Source of the DNA: Nitrospinaceae bacterium
GTDB lineage: Bacteria; Nitrospinota; Nitrospinia; Nitrospinales; VA-1
Direction of reading: 5' to 3'
DNA length: 64,000 bases
Assembly: GCA_021604505.1 (NCBI GenBank)
Contig: BQJC01000003.1
Coordinates: 406,439 to 470,438 of the forward strand
In this document: one piece after another, positions 1-7,769 of the stretch
Layout: each line of letters opens with the position of its first letter
Numbering within the stretch: the stretch's first letter is position 1
Made by a program: the position numbers and the translations under genes
The notes under the pieces: model-generated
Database searches by the model: none
Told to the model about the DNA's origin: nothing
Seen by the model: the letters and a program-made list of their open reading frames with translations, nothing else

Positions 1-56
1 ATAAACCCGACTACATAATTTAGCGGACAAAGTTTTACTATCTAAAGGGAGGGACT

Positions 57-629
57 TTATTTTTTTACCCGTTCAAGGTATTCCCCGGAGGTTGTGGAGA
101 CCCGCACCAGCTCTCCTATTTGAATGAATTGCGGAACGGTGACCACCAATCCGGTTTCCAGAGTCGCCGGTTTGCCGGACCCGGAAGCGGTGGCGCCTTT
201 CATAGGAGGCTCCGTGTCGGTCACTTCGAGATCGACGGTCTCCTGAAATGAAACGCCTATCGGCTCGCCATCGCAAAACTCGATCTGTACACGGGTATTG
301 GGCAGTAAAAACTTTTTGGCGTCCTCGACAAACGTCTCTTCAAAAAACATTTGCTCATAGGTCTCACAGTTCATGAAACAATAGCCGGAAGCATCGCTAT
401 ACAAATATTCCATCTCCGTTTGCTCGAGAACCGCACGTTCGATCTGCTCATCGGCGCGGAACTTGATCTCAGTTTGAGTCCCATCCTTGATCTTGCGGAG
501 CTTCGCCTGCATGAACGCCCTCTTATTTCCAGGGGTTCGGTGCTCCGCCGTCATCACCCGGTACAGATTGTCGTTGTATTTGATAATATATCCGGGACGA
601 ATCCCATTGCCACTCACGTAAACCGCCAT
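57..629 (-). CDS. efp: Elongation factor P
   Basis: EF-P binds the ribosome between P and E sites and relieves stalling at polyproline stretches. The protein is about 190 aa, the usual EF-P length, with the three beta-barrel domains in order and the family ending SGEYLERVKK. I choose the ATG at 629 because an AGGGTGAG ribosome site sits just upstream; an in-frame GTG at 638 lies almost on top of that site. The tip loop that normally carries the modified residue reads PGNKRAF. Aligned with E. coli PGKGQAF without gaps, position 34 is Asn and the Lys is one place later. No epmA-, ymfI- or earP-like modification gene is seen nearby. Family assignment is secure; the type of modification is unknown. 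Confidence 0.95.
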   Translation of the reverse strand: MAVYVSGNGIRPGYIIKYNDNLYRVMTAEHRTPGNKRAFMQAKLRKIKDGTQTEIKFRADEQIERAVLEQTEMEYLYSDASGYCFMNCETYEQMFFEETFVEDAKKFLLPNTRVQIEFCDGEPIGVSFQETVDLEVTDTEPPMKGATASGSGKPATLETGLVVTVPQFIQIGELVRVSTTSGEYLERVKK

Positions 630-789
630 GCCGCTCACCCTTCATTTCAATGCCTGACCCGCTGTAAAAAACAAAGATCAAACCATTTATTGGATTAAAT
701 TTCGCTGATTATATCCGCGCATCTTCTGGAATCAAGTAAAATAAAAATCCGCAAATCAACCCGGTGATCTTTTTTCCTCATTGAAACAG

Positions 790-1455
790 ATGATCTGCCC
801 CTTATGCAATTCAAATTCCAGGTTCTTGCTGGCAGGAGATAAACGGGAATACTGGGTCTGCTCCGTGTGCCGGTTGATCTTTGTTCCTGAAAACCACTTC
901 CTCCCGGAAAAAGAAGAAGTCGAGCATTATCTCAAACATGAGAACAGTCTTGAAAACCAAGGCTACGTCCAGATGTTTCAGGAAAAAATTCAGGTCATCC
1001 AAAACATATGCCCGAACATTCACAGCGTGTTGGATTATGGATGCGGCTACGAACCCGTTTTGAAAACCCTGCTGATACGTGAAGGCTGCGAGGTCGAAGG
1101 ATACGATCCGCATTTTTTCCCGGATGCCGATTTGAGCAAGCCTTTTGATCTGATCATCTCCACCGAAACGTTTGAACATTTCCAGCATCCCGGCAAGGAA
1201 ATCAGGAGTTTGATTCCGCTTCTCAATCCCGGAGGCTATCTTGCCGTCATGACCCGGTTGGTTCCCAAAAAAAATAACCCGCCTTCCCTTGAATCTTTCG
1301 ACAACTGGTACTATAAAAGAGATCCGACGCACATCGCCTTTTATTCCAGTGAAACGTTTGCATGGATGGCCCATACTTTCGGAATGCAAATCGTTTTTAA
1401 CAACGAAAAAGACTTCGTTGTGCTACAAATGAATTCTGATGGAGCCCAGGTTTAA
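790..1455 (+). CDS. Zinc-ribbon class I SAM-dependent methyltransferase
   Basis: About 221 aa. The N-terminus has two CxxC pairs (CPLC near residue 2 and CSVC about 25 residues later), a zinc-ribbon seen in many Methyltransf_23-type enzymes. It is followed by motif I DYGCG and by STETFEHF, the usual acidic/histidine post-motif of this fold. The substrate is unknown; the zinc-ribbon subclass often modifies sugars, lipids or small secondary metabolites. Start is unsure: ATG at 790, or TTG at 781 in the same frame; neither has a clear ribosome site. It lies alone between the divergently transcribed EF-P gene and ettA. Similar zinc-ribbon methyltransferase architecture recurs at 60048-61019. Confidence 0.8.
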   Translation: MICPLCNSNSRFLLAGDKREYWVCSVCRLIFVPENHFLPEKEEVEHYLKHENSLENQGYVQMFQEKIQVIQNICPNIHSVLDYGCGYEPVLKTLLIREGCEVEGYDPHFFPDADLSKPFDLIISTETFEHFQHPGKEIRSLIPLLNPGGYLAVMTRLVPKKNNPPSLESFDNWYYKRDPTHIAFYSSETFAWMAHTFGMQIVFNNEKDFVVLQMNSDGAQV

Positions 1456-1514
1456 ACCCCGTCATTAATATTTCATTTCGATCACCCCCACTCATTAATC
1501 AATAAAGAGGACTC

Positions 1515-3188
1515 ATGGCAGGAGAATATATTTTTACGATGCAGGGGCTTTGCAAAACCTATGGTTCCAAAGCCGTCTTTAAAGACATTCATCTTTCGTT
1601 TTATCACGGCGCCAAGATCGGCATCGTGGGGGAAAACGGCGCCGGCAAATCCACCCTGCTCGGGATCATGGCGGGAGAGGATAAGGAATTCGAGGGAAAG
1701 GCCCAGCCTTTAAAAGGCACGCGAATCGGCTACCTGCCCCAGGAACCGGTATTGAACCGGGAAAGAACCGTGCGCGAAAACGTGGAAGAAGCGTTTGCTC
1801 ATATTCAGACTCTGATTCAGGAGTTCAACGACATAAGCGCCCGACTGGCCGAACCGATGGACGATGACGACATGCAAAAAGCCCTCGATAAAATGGGCCG
1901 CCTGCAGGACGAAATTGACGCCGTGGACGGCTGGGAGCTGGACCGGCAGGTCAATATCGCCATGGACGCGCTGGTTCTTCCCGCTGACGACCAAAAAGCC
2001 GAAACCTTATCCGGCGGCGAGGCCCGGCGGGTCGCGCTCTGTAAATTGCTTCTCCAAAAACCGGACATGATTTTGCTCGATGAACCCACCAACCATCTGG
2101 ACGCCGAAACCGTCCAATGGCTGGAAGAAACACTGGCCAATTACCCCGGCAACGTGATCGTCTCCACCCACGACCGTTATTTTCTCGACAACATCACCAA
2201 ATGGATTCTTGAACTCGATCACGGCAAAGGCATTCCCTTTGAAGGGAACTATACCTCCTGGCTGGAACAAAAGGCCGCGCGGATTAAGCATCAGGAAAAA
2301 AACGCATCCAATCTGCACAAACGCCTGCAAAAGGAACTGGACTGGCTGCACACCACACCCGGCGCACGCAGAAAATTAAACAAAGCGCGCGTTCAGAATT
2401 ACGAAAGCCTGGCTTCCAAGAAACTGGATGTTCAGGAAAATTCCCTGGAAATTCAAATCGCTCCCGGCCCGCCGTTGGGCGAAAAAGTCATCGAGGTTGC
2501 CGGCGTGACCAAAGGGTTTGGCGACAACCTTCTGATTGACGATCTTTCCCTGTCGATCCCAAGAGGCGCCATCGTCGGCCTGATCGGGCCCAACGGAACC
2601 GGGAAGACCACGCTGTTTCGCATGATCGTCGGCGAAGACCAGGCCGATAAGGGAACCGTGGAACTTGGGCCGACGGTGAAGTTATCCTACGTCGACCAGC
2701 ACCGCCACGAACTGGAAGCGGGCAAAACCGTCTTTGAGGAAATCACCGACGGCACCGACCACATAGAAATCTCGGGAAAAACGATCAACTCCCGGTCCTA
2801 TGTGGGCCGCTTTAATTTCAAGGGGACGGACCAGCAGAAAAAAGTCGCCGATTTGTCCGGAGGCGAACGCAACCGCGTGCATCTTGCCAAACTGCTGCGC
2901 CGCGGAGGAAACGTTCTCCTGCTCGACGAACCCACCAACGATCTGGACGTCACCACTCTCAGCAATCTGGAAAACGCTATTTTGGATTTCAATGGCTGTG
3001 TCCTGGTGATCAGCCATGACCGCTGTTTTCTCGACCGCATCTGCACGCATCTTCTGGTGTTTGAGGGCAACAGCCAAGTGCGCTGGTTCGAGGGAAATTT
3101 CGATGAATATTTGGAGAAACACAAACAGGAACTGGGAGGAAAAGAAGAGAACCGCCGGTCAAAATACAAAAAACTAACGATTCATTGA
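1515..3188 (+). CDS. ettA: Energy-dependent translational throttle protein EttA (ABC-F ATPase)
   Basis: EttA is a cytoplasmic ABC-F protein that binds the ribosomal E site and gates the first elongation steps according to the ATP/ADP ratio. The 557 aa protein (E. coli EttA has about 555) has two ABC cassettes and no membrane segments. First cassette: Walker A GENGAGKS (39-46), signature LSGGE (165-169), Walker B LLDEPTNHLD (near 187-196). Second cassette: GPNGTGKT (358-365), LSGGERNR (447-454), LLLDEPTNDLD (468-478). The linker between them (about 245-310) is rich in Lys/Arg and Glu, as in ABC-F interdomain arms. The N-terminus MAGEYIFTM is typical of EttA. A ribosome site (AAAGAGGA) precedes the ATG. 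Other ABC-F members (Uup, YheS) fit less well. Confidence 0.93.
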   Translation: MAGEYIFTMQGLCKTYGSKAVFKDIHLSFYHGAKIGIVGENGAGKSTLLGIMAGEDKEFEGKAQPLKGTRIGYLPQEPVLNRERTVRENVEEAFAHIQTLIQEFNDISARLAEPMDDDDMQKALDKMGRLQDEIDAVDGWELDRQVNIAMDALVLPADDQKAETLSGGEARRVALCKLLLQKPDMILLDEPTNHLDAETVQWLEETLANYPGNVIVSTHDRYFLDNITKWILELDHGKGIPFEGNYTSWLEQKAARIKHQEKNASNLHKRLQKELDWLHTTPGARRKLNKARVQNYESLASKKLDVQENSLEIQIAPGPPLGEKVIEVAGVTKGFGDNLLIDDLSLSIPRGAIVGLIGPNGTGKTTLFRMIVGEDQADKGTVELGPTVKLSYVDQHRHELEAGKTVFEEITDGTDHIEISGKTINSRSYVGRFNFKGTDQQKKVADLSGGERNRVHLAKLLRRGGNVLLLDEPTNDLDVTTLSNLENAILDFNGCVLVISHDRCFLDRICTHLLVFEGNSQVRWFEGNFDEYLEKHKQELGGKEENRRSKYKKLTIH

Positions 3189-3229
3189 TTTCCCCCACCC
3201 CTGAATCCAAGGGAGGAGGGAGCCACGTT

Positions 3230-3721
3230 CTAATTGGCAAACTGACGGATGTAGTGAATCACCTGCCAGACCGATTCTTCAGAAAGATCACTGAACGCTG
3301 GCATGGCAGTGTTTGGAGACCCGTTTTTGATGACCCAGAACAATTGACCGTCGGGAATCGCTTCCATCATTTCCGAACAGGTGAAATTCCTCGCCGCAGG
3401 CTTACTTTCAAAATCCGGATCTCCTTTGGAGTCGCCCTTGACCCCATGACAAAATTGGCACGCAATGGGAGTGGCTTTCTTCAAAAAAATTTGCTCTCCC
3501 GCCTTAATGTTTTCCGGCGTTCCCGGTAAGGGGTTGACGCGGGAGTATTCCTTAACGGGAGCTTTAGGAGTCTTTCTTTTTTGCGGACAAGCGGAGGAAA
3601 CATCCACGGCTTGCACGGTATCTGCCGAAACCGTTCCTGTAATCAACGAATGAAAAGCAAAAGGACAAACTACGGACAAGAGAAAAAAATTCTTTATCAG
3701 CCTGGATATGCCTTTCTTCAT
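3230..3721 (-). CDS. Periplasmic mono-heme cytochrome c, subfamily A
   Basis: Small exported electron carrier, 163 aa. Signal peptide at 1-33 (MKKGISRLIK then a hydrophobic core ending TVSA). One heme c site CQFCH (88-92); the likely sixth ligand is Met in NTAMPAF (about 140). The protein follows the block pattern CPQKR-TPKAP, NPLPGTPENI, CxxCHG, NFTC, PDGQLFWVIKNGS, VWQVIHYIRQF shared with four other genes here. Start at 3721 is set by GGAGGG a few bases upstream; the upstream in-frame ATGs lack such a site. The loop after the heme (GDSKGDPDFE) is shorter in glycine than in the paralogs. This is the last gene of the minus-strand cytochrome block. Confidence 0.88.
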   Translation of the reverse strand: MKKGISRLIKNFFLLSVVCPFAFHSLITGTVSADTVQAVDVSSACPQKRKTPKAPVKEYSRVNPLPGTPENIKAGEQIFLKKATPIACQFCHGVKGDSKGDPDFESKPAARNFTCSEMMEAIPDGQLFWVIKNGSPNTAMPAFSDLSEESVWQVIHYIRQFAN

Positions 3722-3974
3722 TAAAACCCTCCGGTATTTTCGAAAAGTCATCAATTCACAATAATTTCCATTTTAAAGTAGAATATTCCAAATTATATTA
3801 TCCTGCAAATCCTTGAAAGCCATCATCAAAACCCCTCCATAAAACGAATACCCCTAACAGGAAAATGCGCGTCGGCTTTAGATCAAAAAAAGCATTTAAA
3901 GTCAATAGGTTAACAACGCCCCTTCAAAAAAGCAAAGATCTCCAAATTCATTATTGGCCTCAAAATACAATTTT

Positions 3975-4427
3975 CTACTTCCCAAACGATCGGACGTACA
4001 AAATGACATGCCAGGCTTCCTCCTCACTAAATACGCGCGGAATAAACGAAGCCATCGCCGTCCCGGAACTTCCATTTTTCAAAATCCACAACAATTCTCC
4101 ATCGGTCCGCGCCGCTTGCCAGGATTTATCGGTAAAGTTTCGCGGCAGTTTGCCTCGCAGTCCCTCAATACCGACGAGTCCTCGACCGTCTTTGCCATGG
4201 CAGGTGACACAGAACCCCTTACCGTGAAAAATATCCCGGCCCTTCGCAATATTTTCCCCAGTGGGAGAAAATGGATTCTTCCATGTTCTTGCTTCTTCCA
4301 TCTGATCCTGGGGAACGCGGGGTTGTATAACCTCAGGATCGGAAGCTCCACTCAAATCCGTCAACAACAGACAAATGGTGAAACCCATGAAAATTTGCCA
4401 ACAAAATTTTAAGCCCAACTTTGACAT
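3975..4427 (-). CDS. Periplasmic mono-heme cytochrome c, subfamily B
   Basis: Exported cytochrome c of 150 aa with an N-terminal hydrophobic signal segment (about 8-27). Heme site CVTCH (73-77) and candidate axial Met in GTAMASF (125). It shares with the gene at 8843-9277 the pattern PRVP, NPF/NPY, GKGxCVTCH, PRxFTDKxWQ, RTDGELxW, NGSxGT, EEExWxVI; this separates both from the five subfamily A paralogs, and both lack the two extra cysteines. A GGAGGGG ribosome site lies six bases upstream of the ATG. It follows the DUF1264 gene, with a strong hairpin in the 55-base gap, so it may be partly insulated from or attenuated by upstream transcription. Confidence 0.87.
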   Translation of the reverse strand: MSKLGLKFCWQIFMGFTICLLLTDLSGASDPEVIQPRVPQDQMEEARTWKNPFSPTGENIAKGRDIFHGKGFCVTCHGKDGRGLVGIEGLRGKLPRNFTDKSWQAARTDGELLWILKNGSSGTAMASFIPRVFSEEEAWHVILYVRSFGK

Positions 4428-4447
4428 GGTGCCCCTCCAGGCAAAAT

Positions 4448-4471
4448 AAAGGGAGGCACATGCCTCCCTTT
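4448..4471 (-). terminator. Intercistronic hairpin / terminator-like palindrome
   Basis: An 11 bp perfect inverted repeat AAAGGGAGGCA / TGCCTCCCTTT with two bases between. Read on the minus strand it ends in TTTATTTT, as expected of an intrinsic terminator for the DUF1264 gene. Its 3' flank runs into the ribosome site of the next cytochrome gene, so it may instead tune read-through or stabilise the upstream mRNA. Confidence 0.6.
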
Positions 4472-4482
4472 AAGAGTGTTGG

Positions 4483-4992
4483 TTATTCAGACTGTGGAAA
4501 GGAGTGCCCCAGGGATTGCGGAAAGGTCACCGTTCCATCGGGGAACTTCTGACCCTTCTGCCAAAGGTGGTAAATCACCCCGTCTGTTTTAGCGGCGGCT
4601 TCAGCGATGGCTTTCGCTTCATCCGCTGGCACATCCAAAACCTGAACGCGACCCGTAGCGATCTCAACCTGATGATCGTGAAAATACCTGTGCCACCGGA
4701 TTCTGGGAAGCGTCCGGGCAAGATCCTTGGCCACAAAATACTCGATCGCCATTAAGGGAGCTTTCGGATCGGTTGTCTCAAATAACAGACATTGCAAAAT
4801 CTGGTCGGATATTCCCTTACAGTAGTGATGGAAGGGTCCACCCACGGTCCCGTCATCCATCATATGAGGTGCCTGGACATGGATATCATAACCATCCGCA
4901 GGTCCCGCACTCATCGCCGGAGTCGCCAGCAACCCCAACGACAGAAAGCTCATCACGCTCATCATTAAAATGGATTTGATTGATTTTGGCAT
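4483..4992 (-). CDS. Exported DUF1264 (oil-body-associated protein family) protein
   Basis: 169 aa with a clear Sec signal peptide (MPKSIKS, hydrophobic core, TPAMSA, cleavage near residue 29). The mature part matches the DUF1264/OBAP pattern: HHYCKG, QCLLFE, APLMAIEYFVAKDL, LP, WHRYFHDHQVEIATG, YHLWQKGQ, PDG. In plants the family is known as oil-body-associated protein; its bacterial role is not known. The start is fixed by AAGGAGG upstream of the ATG at 4992. It has several His (HHY, HRYFHDH) that could bind metal or heme, but there is no CxxCH. It sits inside the cytochrome block on the same strand, which suggests a periplasmic role linked to those carriers; that is inference. Confidence 0.78.
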   Translation of the reverse strand: MPKSIKSILMMSVMSFLSLGLLATPAMSAGPADGYDIHVQAPHMMDDGTVGGPFHHYCKGISDQILQCLLFETTDPKAPLMAIEYFVAKDLARTLPRIRWHRYFHDHQVEIATGRVQVLDVPADEAKAIAEAAAKTDGVIYHLWQKGQKFPDGTVTFPQSLGHSFPQSE

Positions 4993-5437
4993 CGTGCCCT
5001 CCTTGTGAAAAATTAAATGATTAAAATACATAAGGGTCTTTTTCCCGGACGATATGGCCAACCCATAAAAACCCCTATCTTTTTACTGGCCATTATTTAC
5101 TACCTTTCTTAATAAAATCTATTTGGTAATTATTAACCATACGGGAGTTTAAAAAAATCCCAGGAAAGGCTATTACAAGTTAGTGGATTGTTGAATCGAT
5201 TGTAGGGGAATTACTACAAGGTCAAATGAGCTTTGAAGGGAGGGGGGATCAGTGAAAAATCAATGAGTGGCTTTCCCCTCCCGGAGAGGGAGGGGTTGAT
5301 GCCAAAAACCATTCCATGTGTGGAATTTCCTCAATTTTCCTGACGATCGTTTCACCAACGAGCGAAGATAACGGACGCAATGCCCTGCTTATTTGTCTGT
5401 TAGGTGGGTTCCGTCAATTCACCAAAATTAAGAAAAT
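4993..5437. other. 445-base non-coding stretch within the cytochrome block
   Basis: No convincing gene on either strand. The part next to the DUF1264 gene (about 5060-5160) is AT-rich and probably holds its promoter, though I cannot name a clear -35/-10 pair. Around 5235-5300 are G- and C-runs that include the palindrome listed separately. The rest shows no recognisable cytochrome remnant in any frame I checked. Confidence 0.5.
5275..5295. repeat. GC-rich palindrome of a dispersed repeat type
   Basis: CCCCTCCC then five bases then GGGAGGGG, a perfect 8 bp stem. It resembles the palindromes at 29034-29054 and 32733-32753, which all have a C-run/G-run stem around a short purine loop and lie between genes. 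Confidence 0.5.
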
Positions 5438-6463
5438 TTATTCATGTGAGGGTGGAAGTTCCGGAATTGCAACAATAATGGGCTCACCTTCCAACGCCTT
5501 CATGAATTCCACAAGATCCTTTTTCTCTTTTTTGTTCAATCCTAACGGGGTGATGAAGGGACTGCGGTTTTCTTCCACATCACCGCCACGGTCGTAGAAA
5601 TCAACCACTTCTTCCAACGTTGCTTCACTGCCATCGTGCATGTATGGGGCGCTGCGATTGATATGCCTGAGCCCTGGGGTTTTAAAAGCGCCCTTGTCGA
5701 AATCTTCTTTGGTAATCATATAGCGGCCAAAATCCTCCTTTAAGGGACCGTGCTGTTTGACTCCGATATTATGAAACTTGCTGTCCGTGAAAGCCGGTCC
5801 GTTATGACAGATGGAACATTTCGCCTTGCCAAAAAACAGCTTCATGCCGTTTAGAGCCGACGCTGACATCGCCGATTTATCCCCGGCAAAGTATTTATCA
5901 TAAGGGGCATTATTTGAAACCACCGAGCGCTCGTAGGTCGCAAGGGCTTTAGCTATCGTCGTCTTTTTAATCCCTTCTTTGGGGAACACTTTCTTGAACT
6001 TTCGGACATATCCTGGGATAGCCTTAAGCTCCTTAACCAGTTCGTCAAGATCCTGTTTCATTTCAACCTGGGATTCAATAGGCCCTAAAGCCTGTTCCTC
6101 AAGAGTTTTGGCGCGGCCATCCCAGAACTGAGTTTCAAAATAACCGCTGTTGATGATCGTGGGGGAATGCCGGTCCAGTTCCTTATGACCATGACCAAAT
6201 GCCCGGGGCAACCCGTCGCCCCACCCCAGTCCCGGATGGTGACAGGTCATGCAACTGATCCAGTTGCTCCCGGATAAACGCAAATCGAAGTACAGCATTG
6301 CGCCAAGTTCTTCCTTTTCCTTGGACCAGGGATTGTCTGCGGGATGTTTCATTTTCGGCAACGGTTCATAAAATCCCTTCAGGTCTTCAAATTCACCGGC
6401 TTCAAGATTCATTGAAAAAGAGATAAGGAATACCGTGATGAAGATTGTCTTGATTGTATTCAT
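5438..6463 (-). CDS. Di-heme cytochrome c peroxidase / MauG-family protein
   Basis: 341 aa, exported (signal peptide about 1-22, ending LEA). Two heme c sites: CMTCH (71-75) and CSICH (216-220). The family signatures HSPTIINSGYF, QFWDGRA, QALGPI, KTPGLRHI and APYMHDGS are present, as in bacterial cytochrome c peroxidases and MauG-like enzymes. CcpA-type enzymes reduce periplasmic H2O2 with electrons from small cytochromes c, so the neighbouring mono-heme carriers could be donors; MauG-like proteins instead oxidise protein residues. The Met in APYMHDGS fits a peroxidase-type high-potential axial region, but I cannot decide between the two. A weak AAAGGA site precedes the ATG. It lies 22 bases after the upstream cytochrome gene, so the two are likely co-transcribed. 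Confidence 0.88.
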   Translation of the reverse strand: MNTIKTIFITVFLISFSMNLEAGEFEDLKGFYEPLPKMKHPADNPWSKEKEELGAMLYFDLRLSGSNWISCMTCHHPGLGWGDGLPRAFGHGHKELDRHSPTIINSGYFETQFWDGRAKTLEEQALGPIESQVEMKQDLDELVKELKAIPGYVRKFKKVFPKEGIKKTTIAKALATYERSVVSNNAPYDKYFAGDKSAMSASALNGMKLFFGKAKCSICHNGPAFTDSKFHNIGVKQHGPLKEDFGRYMITKEDFDKGAFKTPGLRHINRSAPYMHDGSEATLEEVVDFYDRGGDVEENRSPFITPLGLNKKEKKDLVEFMKALEGEPIIVAIPELPPSHE

Positions 6464-6485
6464 GGATTTATCCTTTGTTAAGCGA

Positions 6486-6950
6486 TCATTTTGCCAATAA
6501 ACGCAGATAATGGACTATTTGCCAAACCTGTTCGTCTTTTAATCCTTTAAAAGCCATCATTCCCGTTCCGGAGGAACCGTTTTTGATGATCCAAAAAAGT
6601 TGACCGTCTGCCAAATCCTTCATCATTTGAGAACAGGTAAAATCTCTCGGTTTGGGATTCATTGCGCTTCCCATGACACCTTTGCCATCTCCCTGCGGTC
6701 CGTGGCATTGCGCACAGGCAAGAGGCTTGGCATCTTTCTGATAAAGCAATTCGCCCACGCTGATATTTTCAGGTGTGGGTGGAAGGGGATTTGCCTGGTT
6801 ATATATATTGGCCGGCGCCTGCTGTGTTTTCCTGGGCTGGGAGCAATCTCCAGCAAACGCAGAGGTATGCATGGACCCAGTTCCTATTGCGGAAAGTAGC
6901 ATTAAAAACCAAAAGCGGAAGCTCACTGGGAAATCTTTTCTGATTGCCAT
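6486..6950 (-). CDS. Periplasmic mono-heme cytochrome c, subfamily A
   Basis: 154 aa; signal peptide 1-33 ending AFA. Heme site CAQCH (79-83); the axial Met region reads GTGMMAF (131-132, two Met in a row). It keeps the subfamily A blocks QQAPANIY, NPLPPTPENI, DFTC, DGQLFWIIKNGS and VWQIVHYLR. The first conserved cysteine is in GDCSQPRK instead of the usual CPQxR, but is retained. An AAAGG site stands about ten bases before the ATG. It directly precedes the di-heme gene. Confidence 0.88.
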   Translation of the reverse strand: MAIRKDFPVSFRFWFLMLLSAIGTGSMHTSAFAGDCSQPRKTQQAPANIYNQANPLPPTPENISVGELLYQKDAKPLACAQCHGPQGDGKGVMGSAMNPKPRDFTCSQMMKDLADGQLFWIIKNGSSGTGMMAFKGLKDEQVWQIVHYLRLLAK

Positions 6951-7020
6951 GATGACTTACCTTTCTCTGAGGGGTTCTGGAAGAAATTATTAAAAAGCAA
7001 AACGGTAGGTCTCATCCCGC

Positions 7021-7178
7021 TCAGGGTAGTTTAACAGTTCCCCAGGATAAATGAATTCGCTGCCAAAACTTCCCGTCTTTTAAATCCGAAAACGCAGGCA
7101 CACCCGTTCGAAGGAACTCTTTTGGATGAGCCAGAACAACTGCCTGCCGGAAATAGCGCTCATGATTCCTTCACATTT
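7021..7178 (-). pseudogene. Remnant of a subfamily A cytochrome c gene
   Basis: Reading the minus strand from 7178 gives KCEGIMSAISGRQLFWLIQ, which aligns with the block TCxEMMxxIPDGQLFWVIxNGS of the neighbours. The match then continues in another frame as TGVPAFSDLKDGKFWQRIH, equal to the TAMPAFSDL...WQVIH block, and ends at a TGA at 7021-7023. The upstream part with CxxCH is missing. So this is a 5'-truncated, frameshifted paralog lying between two intact copies. The axial Met has become Val in the remnant. Confidence 0.8.
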
Positions 7179-7231
7179 TATAAGTGCGGCTAATTTTAAT
7201 GATCGAAAGATCCAACGTTACTGCGTATCCA

Positions 7232-7741
7232 CTATTTAGAAAACCGCCGGATAAAATGAATCAACTGCCATGTTTCAGTTTCACTTAATGTTGACTTATG
7301 CATCGGCATCGCCGTCCCTTTCGACCCATTTTGGATGACCCAGAATAACTGGCCGTCCGGTATTATATCCATAATTTCAGCACAAGTGAAGTTTCTCGGC
7401 GGAGGCTCCAACCCCTTCGCCAGCTTGCCATTGCCGTTGCCGCGAATCCCATGACACAGTCCGCAAGCGGTCGGCTTGGCGTCTTTGTAGTAAAGCTGTT
7501 CGCCCTTTCGAATATTGTCGGAAGATTCCGGCAGGGGATTTTTTTTCGTAAAATATTTTTTCGGTGCGCGTCGGGTATTTCTCTTCTGCGGGCAAATTCC
7601 GGAAGCAATGCGAATATATTTTTCAACCGGACCCTGGGAAAAACTTTCTGCCAAAGTTCCGCGAAACCCTGCAAAAGTGTTCTCGGGAAGAGAGAGAAAA
7701 AATAATCCCAGAAAAAATACTGCAATTCTCTTTCGATGCAC
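7232..7741 (-). CDS. Periplasmic mono-heme cytochrome c, subfamily A
   Basis: 169 aa; signal peptide 1-24 ending TFA. Heme site CGLCH (93-97) and axial Met in GTAMPMH (145). Conserved subfamily A blocks: GICPQKRNT (Cys 50), NPLPESSDNI, PRNFTC (Cys 120), PDGQLFWVIQNGS, TWQLIHFIRRF. The mature N-terminus is about 25 residues longer than in the shortest paralog. The start is GTG at 7741, supported by a GGAG six bases upstream. It is 28 bases downstream of the gene at 7770. Confidence 0.87.
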   Translation of the reverse strand: MHRKRIAVFFLGLFFLSLPENTFAGFRGTLAESFSQGPVEKYIRIASGICPQKRNTRRAPKKYFTKKNPLPESSDNIRKGEQLYYKDAKPTACGLCHGIRGNGNGKLAKGLEPPPRNFTCAEIMDIIPDGQLFWVIQNGSKGTAMPMHKSTLSETETWQLIHFIRRFSK

Positions 7742-7769
7742 AAATCACTCCGCAATCAACCCATGCGCT

